Source: Panacagrimonas sp963975245
GTDB taxonomy: Bacteria > Pseudomonadota > Gammaproteobacteria > Nevskiales > Nevskiaceae
Direction of reading: 5' to 3'
Length of the DNA: 64,000 nt
Assembly: GCA_963975245.1 (NCBI GenBank)
Contig: CAXBFJ010000002.1
Span: 434,001-498,000, forward strand
Below are positions 1-9,000 of the stretch, piece after piece; position 1 is the first letter of the stretch; each line of letters begins with the position of its first letter. The translations under genes and the position numbers were made by a program. The notes beneath the pieces were generated by a model. The model was not told the DNA's origin and searched no databases. It saw only the letters and a list, made by a program, of their open reading frames with translations.

Positions 1-386
1 GCACTCTGGCAAGTCGCGCCGATGTGCACCTGGAAACCATTCGCTACTACCAGCGCCGCGGGCTGGTGGGTGAGCCGAATCGCCCCTTGGGCGGTGTGCG
101 TCGCTATTCCGAGGATCATGTGCATCGGCTGCGGTTCATCCGAAACGCTCAAGAACTGGGCTTCAGCCTGGACGAAGTGGGAGAGTTGCTGAAACTGCAG
201 GACGGCGCGCATTGCAGAGAAGCGCGAACCCTAGGCGAAAAGCGGCTTGCTGACGTTCGACGCAAGCTTGCGGACTTGCAGTGCATGGAGTCTGCACTGG
301 CCGCGCTCGTGGATCGCTGCGGGGCGGTCAAGGGCAAGGGCCGTGTGCACTGTCCGCTGATTGGCTCCCTGCAGGCGGCGCCGTGA
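1..386 (+). CDS. merR: MerR-family mercury-type regulator (5' end outside window)
   Basis: The reading frame is open to the left edge of the window, so the first part of the DNA-binding domain is missing. What remains starts in the winged helix-turn-helix (ETIRYYQRRGL, then GGVRRY) and runs through the dimerisation helix to a metal-binding end. Counting from the GTG at 24, cysteines lie at about 64, 99 and 110 (HCREA, DRC, HCPLIGSLQ). The 35-residue gap between the first two equals the Cys82-Cys117 gap of mercury MerR; the last loop is two residues longer. Family knowledge: such proteins bind a thiophilic metal and untwist a promoter with an over-long spacer. Its stop overlaps the next gene by 4 nt. 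Hg specificity is inferred from the cysteines; another thiophilic metal is possible. Confidence 0.8.
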   Translation, partial: TLASRADVHLETIRYYQRRGLVGEPNRPLGGVRRYSEDHVHRLRFIRNAQELGFSLDEVGELLKLQDGAHCREARTLGEKRLADVRRKLADLQCMESALAALVDRCGAVKGKGRVHCPLIGSLQAAP

Positions 387-715
387 CGGAGCTGCTCCGG
401 GTTGGCGGGCTCTTTGCGATCACGGCGGTGGCTGAAATTGTCGGTTGCTATTTGCCCTGGATGGTCATCAAACAGGGCAAATCCTCCTGGCTGTTGCTGC
501 CCGCCGCGATCTCATTGGGCTTGTTTGTCTGGTTGTTGACACTGCATCCGCACGCCGCGGGGCGCACTTACGCCGCGTACGGCGGCATGTACATCGCGGT
601 CGCCCTGCTCTGGTTGTGGCTTGTCGACGGCGTCGCGCTGACTCGCTGGGACCTGCTTGGGGCGAGTGTCGCACTCGTAGGCATGACGATCATTGCGATG
701 CAGCCGAGCGCCTGA
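383..715 (+). CDS. ynfA: YnfA/UPF0060 small membrane protein
   Basis: A 110-residue protein with four predicted membrane segments. It closely matches the YnfA family over its whole length: AEIVGCYLPW near the start, then WLLLPAAISLGLFVWLLTLH and AAYGGMYIAVALLWLW. The family's usual length is about 108 residues. YnfA proteins resemble small multidrug resistance (SMR) transporters, but their physiological substrate is not settled. The GTG start is chosen because the preceding merR-like stop overlaps it by 4 nt, implying translational coupling, and the homologous part begins right after it. Co-transcription with a metal-sensing MerR suggests, but does not prove, a role in metal or drug stress. 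Confidence 0.88.
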   Translation: MTELLRVGGLFAITAVAEIVGCYLPWMVIKQGKSSWLLLPAAISLGLFVWLLTLHPHAAGRTYAAYGGMYIAVALLWLWLVDGVALTRWDLLGASVALVGMTIIAMQPSA

Positions 716-945
716 GGTGCGCAGCCGCAGCCGCAGCGGCTGAGCGACCACCGTCCTCGGAAGATTCTGTTGCAGGCGTATCGCGCACGCGCCAACCGCG
801 CTCGTCGGGCTATCGGCCGTTCTTCGATTGGTCCGGCAGACGCCTGGACAGGCCGGACCCGAACGACGAGAGGGCGGCTCCATCGCGAGGCCGCCCTGAC
901 AGGCGGCGAGGACGCAGCCCTTGTTGCCGACGGCTTTGGCCACAC

Positions 946-977
946 TTGACTCTGGACGTGGGTCCAGGGTTTAGGCT
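946..977 (+). promoter_or_regulatory. MerR-type promoter with operator in a 20-bp spacer
   Basis: A -35 box TTGACT (946-951) and a -10 box TAGGCT (972-977) are separated by 20 bp, longer than the usual 17. The spacer holds a perfect inverted repeat, CTGGAC-gtgg-GTCCAG (952-967). An over-long spacer filled by a dyad is the hallmark of MerR-family-controlled promoters. The promoter lies just upstream of the regulator gene at 1002, on the same strand, so that regulator probably controls itself and the genes behind it. Confidence 0.72.
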
Positions 978-1001
978 GCAATCCACAGACAGGAGGACGG
1001 C

Positions 1002-1424
1002 ATGCAAACCATGACCATTGGCAAGCTGGCCAGACTGGCCAGTGTTGGCATCGATACGGTGCGCTATTACGAGCGCGAAGGCCTGTTGCCCGAAGCTCGA
1101 CGATCCGAGACTGGCTATCGACTCTACTCGACTGAAGTTGTGGATCGCCTGCGCTTTATTCGTCGGGCGAAAAACCTGGGATTCAGCCTGGAGGAGATTG
1201 CCGAGTTGCTGCAGCTCAACGCTGCCAAGGGAAGCCGCGCCAGCGTGAAACGCCTGGCCAAACAACGGCTGCACGTTCTCGATCAGAAAATCCGTGAAAT
1301 GAGCGCGATTCGCGATGCCTTGGCCGGACTGGTTCAACAGTGTTCGGGGCAAGGCTCCTTGAAGGGCTGTCCCATCATCGAAGGCGTGCTGGCGCAAACG
1401 ACATCCAATGGTCAGGAACACTGA
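1002..1424 (+). CDS. MerR-family heavy-metal-responsive regulator
   Basis: A complete 140-residue MerR regulator. The helix-turn-helix comes first (TIGKLARLASVGIDTVRYYEREGLLP, residues about 5-28), then the GYRLY wing, a long coiled dimerisation helix, and a C-terminal loop QQC...GCPIIEG with 8 residues between the cysteines. The usual first metal-ligand cysteine at the start of the dimerisation helix is replaced: the position reads RASVKRLA where many relatives have a Cys. The site could therefore be two-coordinate, as in copper regulators of the CueR type, although CueR spaces its two cysteines by 7 residues. A strong ribosome site (AGGAGG, 991-996) fixes the start. It is followed directly by the DUF4396 gene and then the cus genes, so Cu/Ag sensing is my inference. 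Confidence 0.82.
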   Translation: MQTMTIGKLARLASVGIDTVRYYEREGLLPEARRSETGYRLYSTEVVDRLRFIRRAKNLGFSLEEIAELLQLNAAKGSRASVKRLAKQRLHVLDQKIREMSAIRDALAGLVQQCSGQGSLKGCPIIEGVLAQTTSNGQEH

Positions 1425-1425
1425 C

Positions 1426-1968
1426 ATGAAACGCGAAGACGCACACGCCCAGCCGAGTATCGGCGACGGCGGCAACTCAAGTGACTCTGCCCGGAAATCG
1501 GTCGCGCAGGCTCATCATGCGCACCACGCTCATGGCAGAGGTTCGACTTCCCACGCACGCCTGACGACATCTGCCACGCTGCACTGCCTGACCGGCTGCG
1601 CCATCGGCGAATGGATCGGCCTGGCGATTGGCGTCACGCTCGGGCTGAACCCCTGGATCACCATGGGTCTAGCCACCGCGCTGGGCTTCGCCAGCGGTTA
1701 CACGCTAGGGCTGCTTCCTCTGGTGCGGCAGGGACAGAGCTGGGCGCAGGCGTTCAAGACCATCTGGCTGGGAGAAACGATTTCCATTGCAGTGATGGAA
1801 TTTGCCATGAACTTTACCGATTACCACTTGGGTGGCGTGCAGGCAGCATCCATTCTTGCGCCGCAGTTCTGGCTCGGATATCTAGTAGCGCTGCCGGCGG
1901 GGTTTGCGGTCGCATGGCCGGTCAACTGGTGGCTCTTGCGCAGCAGCGTCAAGAAGCCCTGTCATTGA
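1426..1968 (+). CDS. DUF4396 membrane protein
   Basis: About 180 residues. The N-terminal 45 residues are polar and His-rich (AHHAHHAHG), a possible metal-binding tail. The rest is the DUF4396 module, recognised by TLHCLTGCAIGEWIG followed by four predicted membrane helices, with ETISIAVMEFAMNF in the third and FWLGY opening the fourth. The start at 1426 is preferred over the ATG at 1408: it has a CAGGAAC ribosome site 7 nt upstream and sits 2 nt after the regulator stop. DUF4396 has no established function; copper linkage is suggested only by its neighbours. The HC..GC pair inside the first helix is the obvious candidate for metal contact. Confidence 0.78.
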   Translation: MKREDAHAQPSIGDGGNSSDSARKSVAQAHHAHHAHGRGSTSHARLTTSATLHCLTGCAIGEWIGLAIGVTLGLNPWITMGLATALGFASGYTLGLLPLVRQGQSWAQAFKTIWLGETISIAVMEFAMNFTDYHLGGVQAASILAPQFWLGYLVALPAGFAVAWPVNWWLLRSSVKKPCH

Positions 1969-2044
1969 TGCGAGGCCTTAAAACATGACCAAACGTCCGC
2001 TGACATTGAAGAGCGCCCAGCATGTGCGTAGAGTCTAATTAGTC

Positions 2045-2410
2045 ATGATTCGTCAGCAAGCTCTGCTCAACATTTTCCTGGGACTGATCCTTCTGGTCCA
2101 GGGCTTTGCTGTTGCTGGGGCGCCGCGTGCGCAGCTGACCGATGCTGCGTCGACAGGCACTGCGGATGAAATGCCGTGTCACGGGCAGATGTTGATGCAG
2201 TCAGATGAGAGCGGCGAAAATCAACCTTCTTGTTGCAACGATAGCTGTCCCAACATGACGACCTGTGCGCTCGGCGCGATGACTTCAGTCACCGTACCGT
2301 CGATGATTTTGCATCGTCCGACTCAGGTTGAACGCGGCTTCACGCCCATTGCCGCGCCGCGAGCAGCATTTTGTCCGCTGCTTCGCCCCCCGATCTCACT
2401 CCACGTCTGA
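2045..2410 (+). CDS. Small Cys-rich exported protein, CopL/DUF2946-like
   Basis: 121 residues beginning with a hydrophobic signal segment (residues about 8-25, ending VAGAP). The mature part is rich in Met, Cys and His: MPCHGQMLM, then a cysteine cluster CCNDSCPNMTTC. The layout matches small periplasmic CopL- or DUF2946-like proteins found next to copper-efflux operons, but I see no strong family signature, so the assignment is tentative. A promoter-like pair TTGAAG (2006-2011) and TAGAGT (2029-2034) with a 17-bp spacer lies upstream. It sits 65 nt before the cus operon and on the same strand. Confidence 0.62.
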   Translation: MIRQQALLNIFLGLILLVQGFAVAGAPRAQLTDAASTGTADEMPCHGQMLMQSDESGENQPSCCNDSCPNMTTCALGAMTSVTVPSMILHRPTQVERGFTPIAAPRAAFCPLLRPPISLHV

Positions 2411-2475
2411 TGCATTAGCGCGGCTCGCGTAGAGCCGTCCTGGGTCGTCGTCCGGCCCAATCGTGGAGATTCCTG

Positions 2476-3807
2476 ATGATTGTTTTATATGGCCGTGCGT
2501 GGGCGCGGCATGTACTGAGCTCGATGTTGTCGCTCGCTTTCTTTTTGCCGCATTTTGCTTCTGCCCAGCAGCAGCATGGTGAATCGGTCCGAGGCGAGCC
2601 ACTTGTCGTCCAGCGTCTGGTCGCTGATGTTCTCCGGAGCAACCCTGGACTGAAATCCATGCAGGCCGCCGTGGCAGCGGCGCAATACCGGGTCGAGCCG
2701 GCGGGTGCCTTGCCGGATCCGCAGTTCTCGGTCGCGGTTGCACCGGACACTATCAGCGGTCTGCAAACTCCGACGGGTGAGCGACGCGCAAACATCCGGG
2801 CCGAACTCAATCAGGAGCTGCCTTGGCCCGGTACGCTGGGGTTGCGCACGGAGCTTGCACGCAACGAAGTACGAATTGCGGATGAGAATGTCGCGGCCGT
2901 GCGACTGGAGCTGGAGGCACTAACCCGTAGCGCCTATGCGCAGTGGTATTACGTGCATCGGGCGCTGGCGATCAACCTCGCCAATCAACAACTGGTCGAA
3001 GAGCTCTGGCGAAATACCGAAACACGCTATGCAGCGGGACTGACCGGACAGCAGGACGTTCTGCAAGCCGACGTCGAACTCCAGCATCTTCGCCACCAAG
3101 CCATCGAGCTGCGGCGCCTGAAACGGACGGTGAGATCAAAGATTCGCGGGTTGTTGAACGATTCATCCAATAAGCCCCTGGGCGCGCCAGCCAGCTTGCC
3201 GCTGGACGACAAACTTCCGGCGTATTCGATTCTGCGCGATCGGGCGCTGTCGGCGCATCCGGAACTGCGCAGCCTGGAGCTGCGAATCGCTGCGGGAAAA
3301 AATCGCGAGTCACTCGCCAAAAAAGATGCCTATCCGGATTTCAAGGTTTTCGGCGGCTACAACAGCTTGTGGGACGTGCAGGAAAAGCGCTGGGTTGCAG
3401 GTGTCGGTCTCAGCATTCCGCTGAATCGAAGCAAGTACCGTGACCAGATTGCCGAGGCCAGCGCAGAGGTCGAAGGCATGCAGTACGACCTTCAGGATCG
3501 TCGCGCCAGGCTGCTTGACCAATTGGAGCAGGCCTATGCCCTGGCTGAAGAAGCAGCCCATGCGACTGAACTCTACGAGCAATCCTTGATTCCCCGCACG
3601 CGTGAGAATTTGAGCGCCGCGCGCGCTGAGTACGGTTCCGGTACTGGTTCATTTCTCGATGTGCTGACCGCAGAGCAAAGCAAGCTCAAGGCGGAACTCG
3701 AGCTGGAGCGCTCACGCGCCGACTACTTCATCGCCATTGCCCAACTGCAGCAATGGACCGGCGGCTCGCTCTCCCAATCAACAGGAACCACCGGGAACAC
3801 ACCATGA
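2476..3807 (+). CDS. cusC: CusC/CzcC-type outer-membrane efflux protein (TolC family)
   Basis: 443 residues. A signal peptide (about residues 1-31, ending HFASAQ) precedes an OEP/TolC fold made of two repeats of long coiled helices. Recognisable parts are the N-terminal PGLKSMQAAVAAAQYRVE helix, the GALPDPQFSVAVAP hinge, and a C-terminal GTGSFLDVLTAEQSKLKAELELERSRADY helix. Family role: the trimeric outer-membrane exit duct of a tripartite heavy-metal efflux pump. A GGAG ribosome site lies about 7 nt before the ATG. Its stop overlaps the adaptor start by 4 nt (ATGA), which indicates one operon. Metal identity comes from the CusA partner. Confidence 0.88.
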   Translation: MIVLYGRAWARHVLSSMLSLAFFLPHFASAQQQHGESVRGEPLVVQRLVADVLRSNPGLKSMQAAVAAAQYRVEPAGALPDPQFSVAVAPDTISGLQTPTGERRANIRAELNQELPWPGTLGLRTELARNEVRIADENVAAVRLELEALTRSAYAQWYYVHRALAINLANQQLVEELWRNTETRYAAGLTGQQDVLQADVELQHLRHQAIELRRLKRTVRSKIRGLLNDSSNKPLGAPASLPLDDKLPAYSILRDRALSAHPELRSLELRIAAGKNRESLAKKDAYPDFKVFGGYNSLWDVQEKRWVAGVGLSIPLNRSKYRDQIAEASAEVEGMQYDLQDRRARLLDQLEQAYALAEEAAHATELYEQSLIPRTRENLSAARAEYGSGTGSFLDVLTAEQSKLKAELELERSRADYFIAIAQLQQWTGGSLSQSTGTTGNTP

Positions 3808-6035
3808 ACACAAGCATCCGAAAGGTACTCGCTGTCATCGCTCTCGTCCTGGTTTTTGCAGGCTTGGGGGTTGGCATCGGTTTCCTCCGCGACAAGTCCG
3901 GCGGTGGCGACAGCAGCACGATGAATAATGCCACCACCTATGAGTCCGGCCCGTTTCGCGTGACGATTTCCGTCAACCCGTCCGCGCCGCGCGTCGGCAA
4001 AAACCAGCTCACCGTGAAAGTCGCGGACGCGCAGGGGGATCCGGTCAGCGGAGCGAGCATCAAGGCCTTCGGCGAGATGCCCGCGATGGGGGCCATGTCG
4101 GCGATGCGTGCCCCTGCCGACCTGGAAGAGCGCGAGCCCGGTATGTACGCCGGGCCACTCGCGCTAGAGATGCGGGGCGAGTGGCCTTTGTCGCTCTCCA
4201 TTGAGAAGGACGGCATCGGCGAAACGCGGCTGGGTTTCGACATGGCCACGGGTCGCACAGGCCTTGCAATCAGTTCGGGGGGCAGGCCCGTGCGTGGTGC
4301 AGAAAGTCGCACTGAAACCATGGCCGGTGGCAGCGCTCCGACCAAGGACGAGAGTGGCTTCTACACCGTGGGTAACTACAAGGTGAAGGTCGATGTGCTG
4401 GGTCAGACCGATGCGATGACCGCCTCATCCAAAGAGCAGATGGCCGACTCCACCGCCATGATGGCCGGACGCAATCGCTTGCAAGTCACCGTGCTGGGAG
4501 CGGATGACGAACCCCTATCGGGTGCCAATGTCAGGGTCGCGGCGCAACGGGAATCATCTGCCAAGACCGCCATGTCAGACAGCATGAAGACGCGCGGTTC
4601 CGGGATGTCCATGCAGTCGGATATGAGCGGTTCAGCCGAGCGCCGCGACGGCGACGCAATGGCCATGAAGCCTTCAGGGGATTCTGCTGGTGACATGAGC
4701 AGCATGGCTGGCGAGCAACACATGGATGCCATGGCCATGCAGGACACGGATTCGCCACGCAACAGCGAGGTTGCGACTCTGCGCGATGTGGGCGACGGCG
4801 TTTATGAGGGCCAACTGAAGGTTCCCGGCGACGGTGACTACGTGCTGGCGGTGGATGTGTCTACCGAACAGGGTGGCCACGGCGACCTGGTGCTGGCTTT
4901 CACCACCGGCCAGTACGGACTGCAGGCGGCCAATGCCACGGCCGAAGGCGTCGCGTACTACACCTGCTCCATGCACCCCTCGGTGCGCGAGGCCGGGCCC
5001 GGGCAATGCCCGATCTGCAGCATGAACCTGAGTCCGGTAAGCAATGAACAGATTGCGTCCGGTGAGATCACGATCGACGCGAAGCGACGCCAGATGATCG
5101 GTGTGAAGACGGGAACGGCTCAGGTGCGGGCCTTGAGCAAGACCATCCGCGCGGTCGGGGAAGTCGCATTTGACGAACGGCGCGTCAGCAATGTCACGCT
5201 CAAGTTCGACGCCTGGATCGGCGATCTCAAGGCGGACTTCGTCGGCACAAAAGTGAATAAGGGGCAAACCCTGTTCTCCGTGTACAGCCCGGAACTACTG
5301 TCGGCGCAACAGGAGTATCTGGAGAGCCGACGGCGCTTGGTTGACCGCGGGCCCAATGACAGCCTGGTCGCCGCCGCCCGCCGTCGCCTGATGTTGTGGG
5401 ATATCTCGCCGGCCCAGGTGCGCGCCCTGGAGCGCCGCGGCGAAGCGCTGGAGTACCTGCCGATCATGGCGCCGGCCAGCGGCACGGTCGTGGAGAAAAT
5501 GATCGACGAGGGCAGCGCGATGAAGCGCGGCGACATGCTGTTGCGGATTGCTGATCTGTCTACGGTCTGGATCGACGCCGAGGTCTACGAGGCCGACCTG
5601 CCGCTGATCAAGCGCGGCATGGCCGCGACCGTGAGCCTGCCTTACCAGGCCGGGGAGCCAATCGAGGCCACCGTGGATTACATCTACCCCTATCTGACCG
5701 GCAACACGCGCACCGCGCGCGTGCGCCTGGTGCTGGACAACCCGGATGGGGTGCTCAAGCCCGACATGTTTGCCGAAGTCCGCTTGAACGTTGATCTCGG
5801 CCGTCGTCTGGTGGTGCCCAGCGAGGCGGTGCTGATTGCCGGCGAGTCGCGTGTGGTGTTCAAGGACCTCGGTGACGAGGGCAAGCTCAAGCCGGTGCGG
5901 GTCAAGACGGGCCAGCGCGTCGGGGACTGGGTCGAGATCACCGCCGGCCTGTCGCCCGGCGACACCGTCGTGACCTCCGGCAATTTCCTGATCGCGTCCG
6001 AAGCCAAGCTCAAGACGGGGATCGAACAATGGTAA
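3804..6035 (+). CDS. cusB: CusB-type RND membrane-fusion adaptor with Met-rich N-terminal extension
   Basis: 743 residues, much longer than the roughly 400 of E. coli CusB. In order: a membrane anchor (about 8-27); a YtkA/FixH-like beta domain (about 50-148); a second such region (about 187-250); a methionine-rich stretch (about 251-312, 12 Met in 62 residues, motifs such as GMSMQSDM and MDAMAMQ); the tail of a beta domain (about 323-370); a heavy-metal-binding YYTCSMHP...QCPICSMNL segment (385-410; cysteines 388, 402, 405); then the usual lipoyl, helical-hairpin and beta-barrel adaptor domains. Family role: periplasmic adaptor that also hands Cu(I)/Ag(I) to the pump. The start at 3804 overlaps the cusC stop by 4 nt; its own stop overlaps cusA by 7 nt. 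Confidence 0.88.
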   Translation: MNTSIRKVLAVIALVLVFAGLGVGIGFLRDKSGGGDSSTMNNATTYESGPFRVTISVNPSAPRVGKNQLTVKVADAQGDPVSGASIKAFGEMPAMGAMSAMRAPADLEEREPGMYAGPLALEMRGEWPLSLSIEKDGIGETRLGFDMATGRTGLAISSGGRPVRGAESRTETMAGGSAPTKDESGFYTVGNYKVKVDVLGQTDAMTASSKEQMADSTAMMAGRNRLQVTVLGADDEPLSGANVRVAAQRESSAKTAMSDSMKTRGSGMSMQSDMSGSAERRDGDAMAMKPSGDSAGDMSSMAGEQHMDAMAMQDTDSPRNSEVATLRDVGDGVYEGQLKVPGDGDYVLAVDVSTEQGGHGDLVLAFTTGQYGLQAANATAEGVAYYTCSMHPSVREAGPGQCPICSMNLSPVSNEQIASGEITIDAKRRQMIGVKTGTAQVRALSKTIRAVGEVAFDERRVSNVTLKFDAWIGDLKADFVGTKVNKGQTLFSVYSPELLSAQQEYLESRRRLVDRGPNDSLVAAARRRLMLWDISPAQVRALERRGEALEYLPIMAPASGTVVEKMIDEGSAMKRGDMLLRIADLSTVWIDAEVYEADLPLIKRGMAATVSLPYQAGEPIEATVDYIYPYLTGNTRTARVRLVLDNPDGVLKPDMFAEVRLNVDLGRRLVVPSEAVLIAGESRVVFKDLGDEGKLKPVRVKTGQRVGDWVEITAGLSPGDTVVTSGNFLIASEAKLKTGIEQW

Positions 6036-9000
6036 ATGCCAACAAGAAAACGACGACGCCCGGCAATGGCGACGGCAGCGGCCACAGTGATGGTCACAAT
6101 GATCATACTCGCGGCGTCCTCGCCCACCTGATCGCATGGTGTGCCCGCAACTGGCTGCTGACGGTCCTGATGGTGGCGGTTGCCTCTGCATGGGGCTGGC
6201 GCTCGCTGACGGCAGCGCCGCTCGACGCCATTCCGGATCTGTCAGACGTGCAGGTGATCGTGTTCACCGAGTGGCCCGGTCGCAGCCCGGACCTGGTCGA
6301 GGACCAGATCACCTATCCGCTGACGACCACCTTGCTGGCCGCGCCGGGGGTCAAGTTCGTGCGTGGACAGAGCTTTCTCGGCCTGTCATTCGTGTACGCC
6401 ATTTTCGAGGATGGCACCGATATCTACTGGGCGCGCTCGCGGGTGCTGGAGTACCTGAACAGCGCCCAGGGCGACTTGCCCGAGGGCGTGACGCCGCAGC
6501 TGGGACCCGACGCCACCGGCGTGGGCTGGGTCTACCAGTACGCCCTGGTCGATACCTCGGGCAACAACAGCCTGGCCGACCTGCGCAGCATCCAGGACTT
6601 CAACCTGCGCTACGCGCTGGAATCGGTGGAGGGCGTGGCCGAGGTGGCCTCGGTCGGTGGCTACCAGAAGGAATACCAGGTGAATCTCGACCCGGACCGC
6701 CTGGCCAGCTACGGCATTCCGCTCAAGCGCGTCGTCGAAGCGGTGCGCCAGTCGAACAACGACGTCGGCGGGCGGGTCCTTGAGATTTCCGGGCACGAAC
6801 AGTTCGTGCGCGGTCGCGGCTACGTGCGATCCACGGCCGACCTGGAAAAGGTCGTGCTGAGCGTCAACGAGAACGGGGTGCCGATCCGCGTGAGCGACGT
6901 CGGCTCGGTCAGCCTGGGGCCGGGCCAGCAGCGCGGCAGTGCAGAACTCGACGGCCAGGGATTGGCTGTCGGCGGCATCGTGGTGATGCGCTACGGCGAG
7001 AATGCGCTCGACGTGATCGAGCGCGTCAAAAAGCGTCTAGAAGAAACGGCCGACTCCCTGCCCGAAGGCGTGGAGGTGAAGACCGTCTACGACCGTTCGG
7101 GCTTGATCGAGCGCGCCATCGACACGCTGAAGGTCACGCTGGGCGAAGAGATGCTGATCGTCTCCCTGGTGATCATCGTCTTCCTGTTGCACCTGCGTAG
7201 CGCGCTGGTGGCCATCATCACCTTGCCGATCGCGATCCTGCTCGCCTTCATTCCGATGTATTACCAGGGACTGACCGCCAACATCATGTCCTTGGGCGGC
7301 ATTGCGGTGGCAATAGGTGCCATGGTCGATGCGGCGATTGCGATCGTGGAGAACATCCATCGGCGGCTGAGCCTGTGGCAGGAACAGCCAGAAGACAAGC
7401 GAGAAGATCGCACCGCTTTGATCATCGATGCGATGCAGGAGGTCGGTCCGTCGATCTTTTTCGCGCTGCTCATCATCGCCGTGTCCTTCCTGCCGGTGTT
7501 TGCACTGCAGGACAGCGAAGGCCGCTTGTTCAAGCCGCTGGCCTGGACCAAGACCTATTCGATGTTCTTCGCCGCCTTGTTGTCGGTCACCTTGATCCCG
7601 GCGCTGGCGGTCCTGGTGATCCGCGGCAAGATTCGCGGCGACAAGAGTTGGCTCAACCGCATCCTCGTGGCCGGCTATGCGCCGCTGGTGCGTGGTGCCG
7701 TGCGTTTTCGCTGGCCGGTCATTGTCATCGGCGCGCTGGTCATGGTCTCCAGCGTCATCCCGCTGCGCCAGCTGGGGAACGAATTCATGCCGCCTCTCAA
7801 CGAAGGCAGCATCCTGTACATGCCCACGGCTTTGCCTGGCATGTCGATCGGCGAGGCGCAGAAAGTGTTGCAGACCATGGATGACATGCTGATGCAGTTC
7901 CCCGAAGTCGAGCGCGTATTCGGCAAGGTCGGCCGCTCGACCAGTCCCACCGATCCGGCGCCGCTGTCGATGATCGAAACCAACGTCACGCTCAAGCCAC
8001 AGAGCGAGTGGCGGGACGGCATGACCTGGGACAAGCTGATCGCGGAGATGGATGAGCAGCTCCGCTTTCCCGGCATGCCCAACATCTGGTGGATGCCCAT
8101 CCAGACGCGCACACAGATGCTCGCCACCGGTATCCGTTCGTCGCTGGGAATCAAGGTGTTCGGGCCGGACCTGGCCACGATCGAGGCCACGGCCACCGAT
8201 ATCGAAGAAGCGCTATTGGCTGACGAGTTGACCGCGCCGTTCACTCGGAGTGCATTTGCCGAGCGCACCACTGGCGGTTATTTCCTGGATTTCGACATCG
8301 ACCGTGAGGCTGCGTCGCGCTTCGGGCTCAATGTAGGCGACGTGCAGGACGTGATCGTGTCGGCCATCGGTGGCCAACTGGTGAGCCAGACCGTGGAAGG
8401 CCGCGAGCGCTACGGCATTCGCGTGCGCTACAACCGCGACTACCGCGACAACCTGGAAGCCTTGGAGCGGGTGTTCGTGACCACCACCAGGGGCGCCCAG
8501 ATCCCGATCAAACAAGTGGCCGACATCCGCTTCCGTACCGGGCCGCCGATGATCCGCAACGAGGATGGCCAACTGGTCGGCTTCGTGTTCGTCGATGTCG
8601 GGGATGGCATCGGGATTCCCGACTACGTGGAACAGGCCAAAGCCGTCGTTCGCGACAGGGTGAACATCCCGGATGGGTACCGTATCGCCTGGGCAGGACA
8701 GTTCGAGAGCTTTGAACGAGCGAAAGCACGTCTGGAGGTGCTCGTACCGCTCACCATCTTCCTGATCTTTTTCATGCTGTATTTCCACCGCAAGTCGCTG
8801 GTCGAGGCCTTGGTGGTAATGCTTGCGCTGCCGTTCTCCTTGGTCGGCGCCAGCTGGTTGCTATGGCTTCTAGGCTACAAGCTGTCGGTGGCGGTGGCGG
8901 TGGGCATCATCGCTGTGGCCGGCCTCGCCGTGGAACTGGGCCTGCTGATGATGTTGTATCTGGATATCGCCTGGCGCCAAGGCATCGCCGACGGGCGCAT

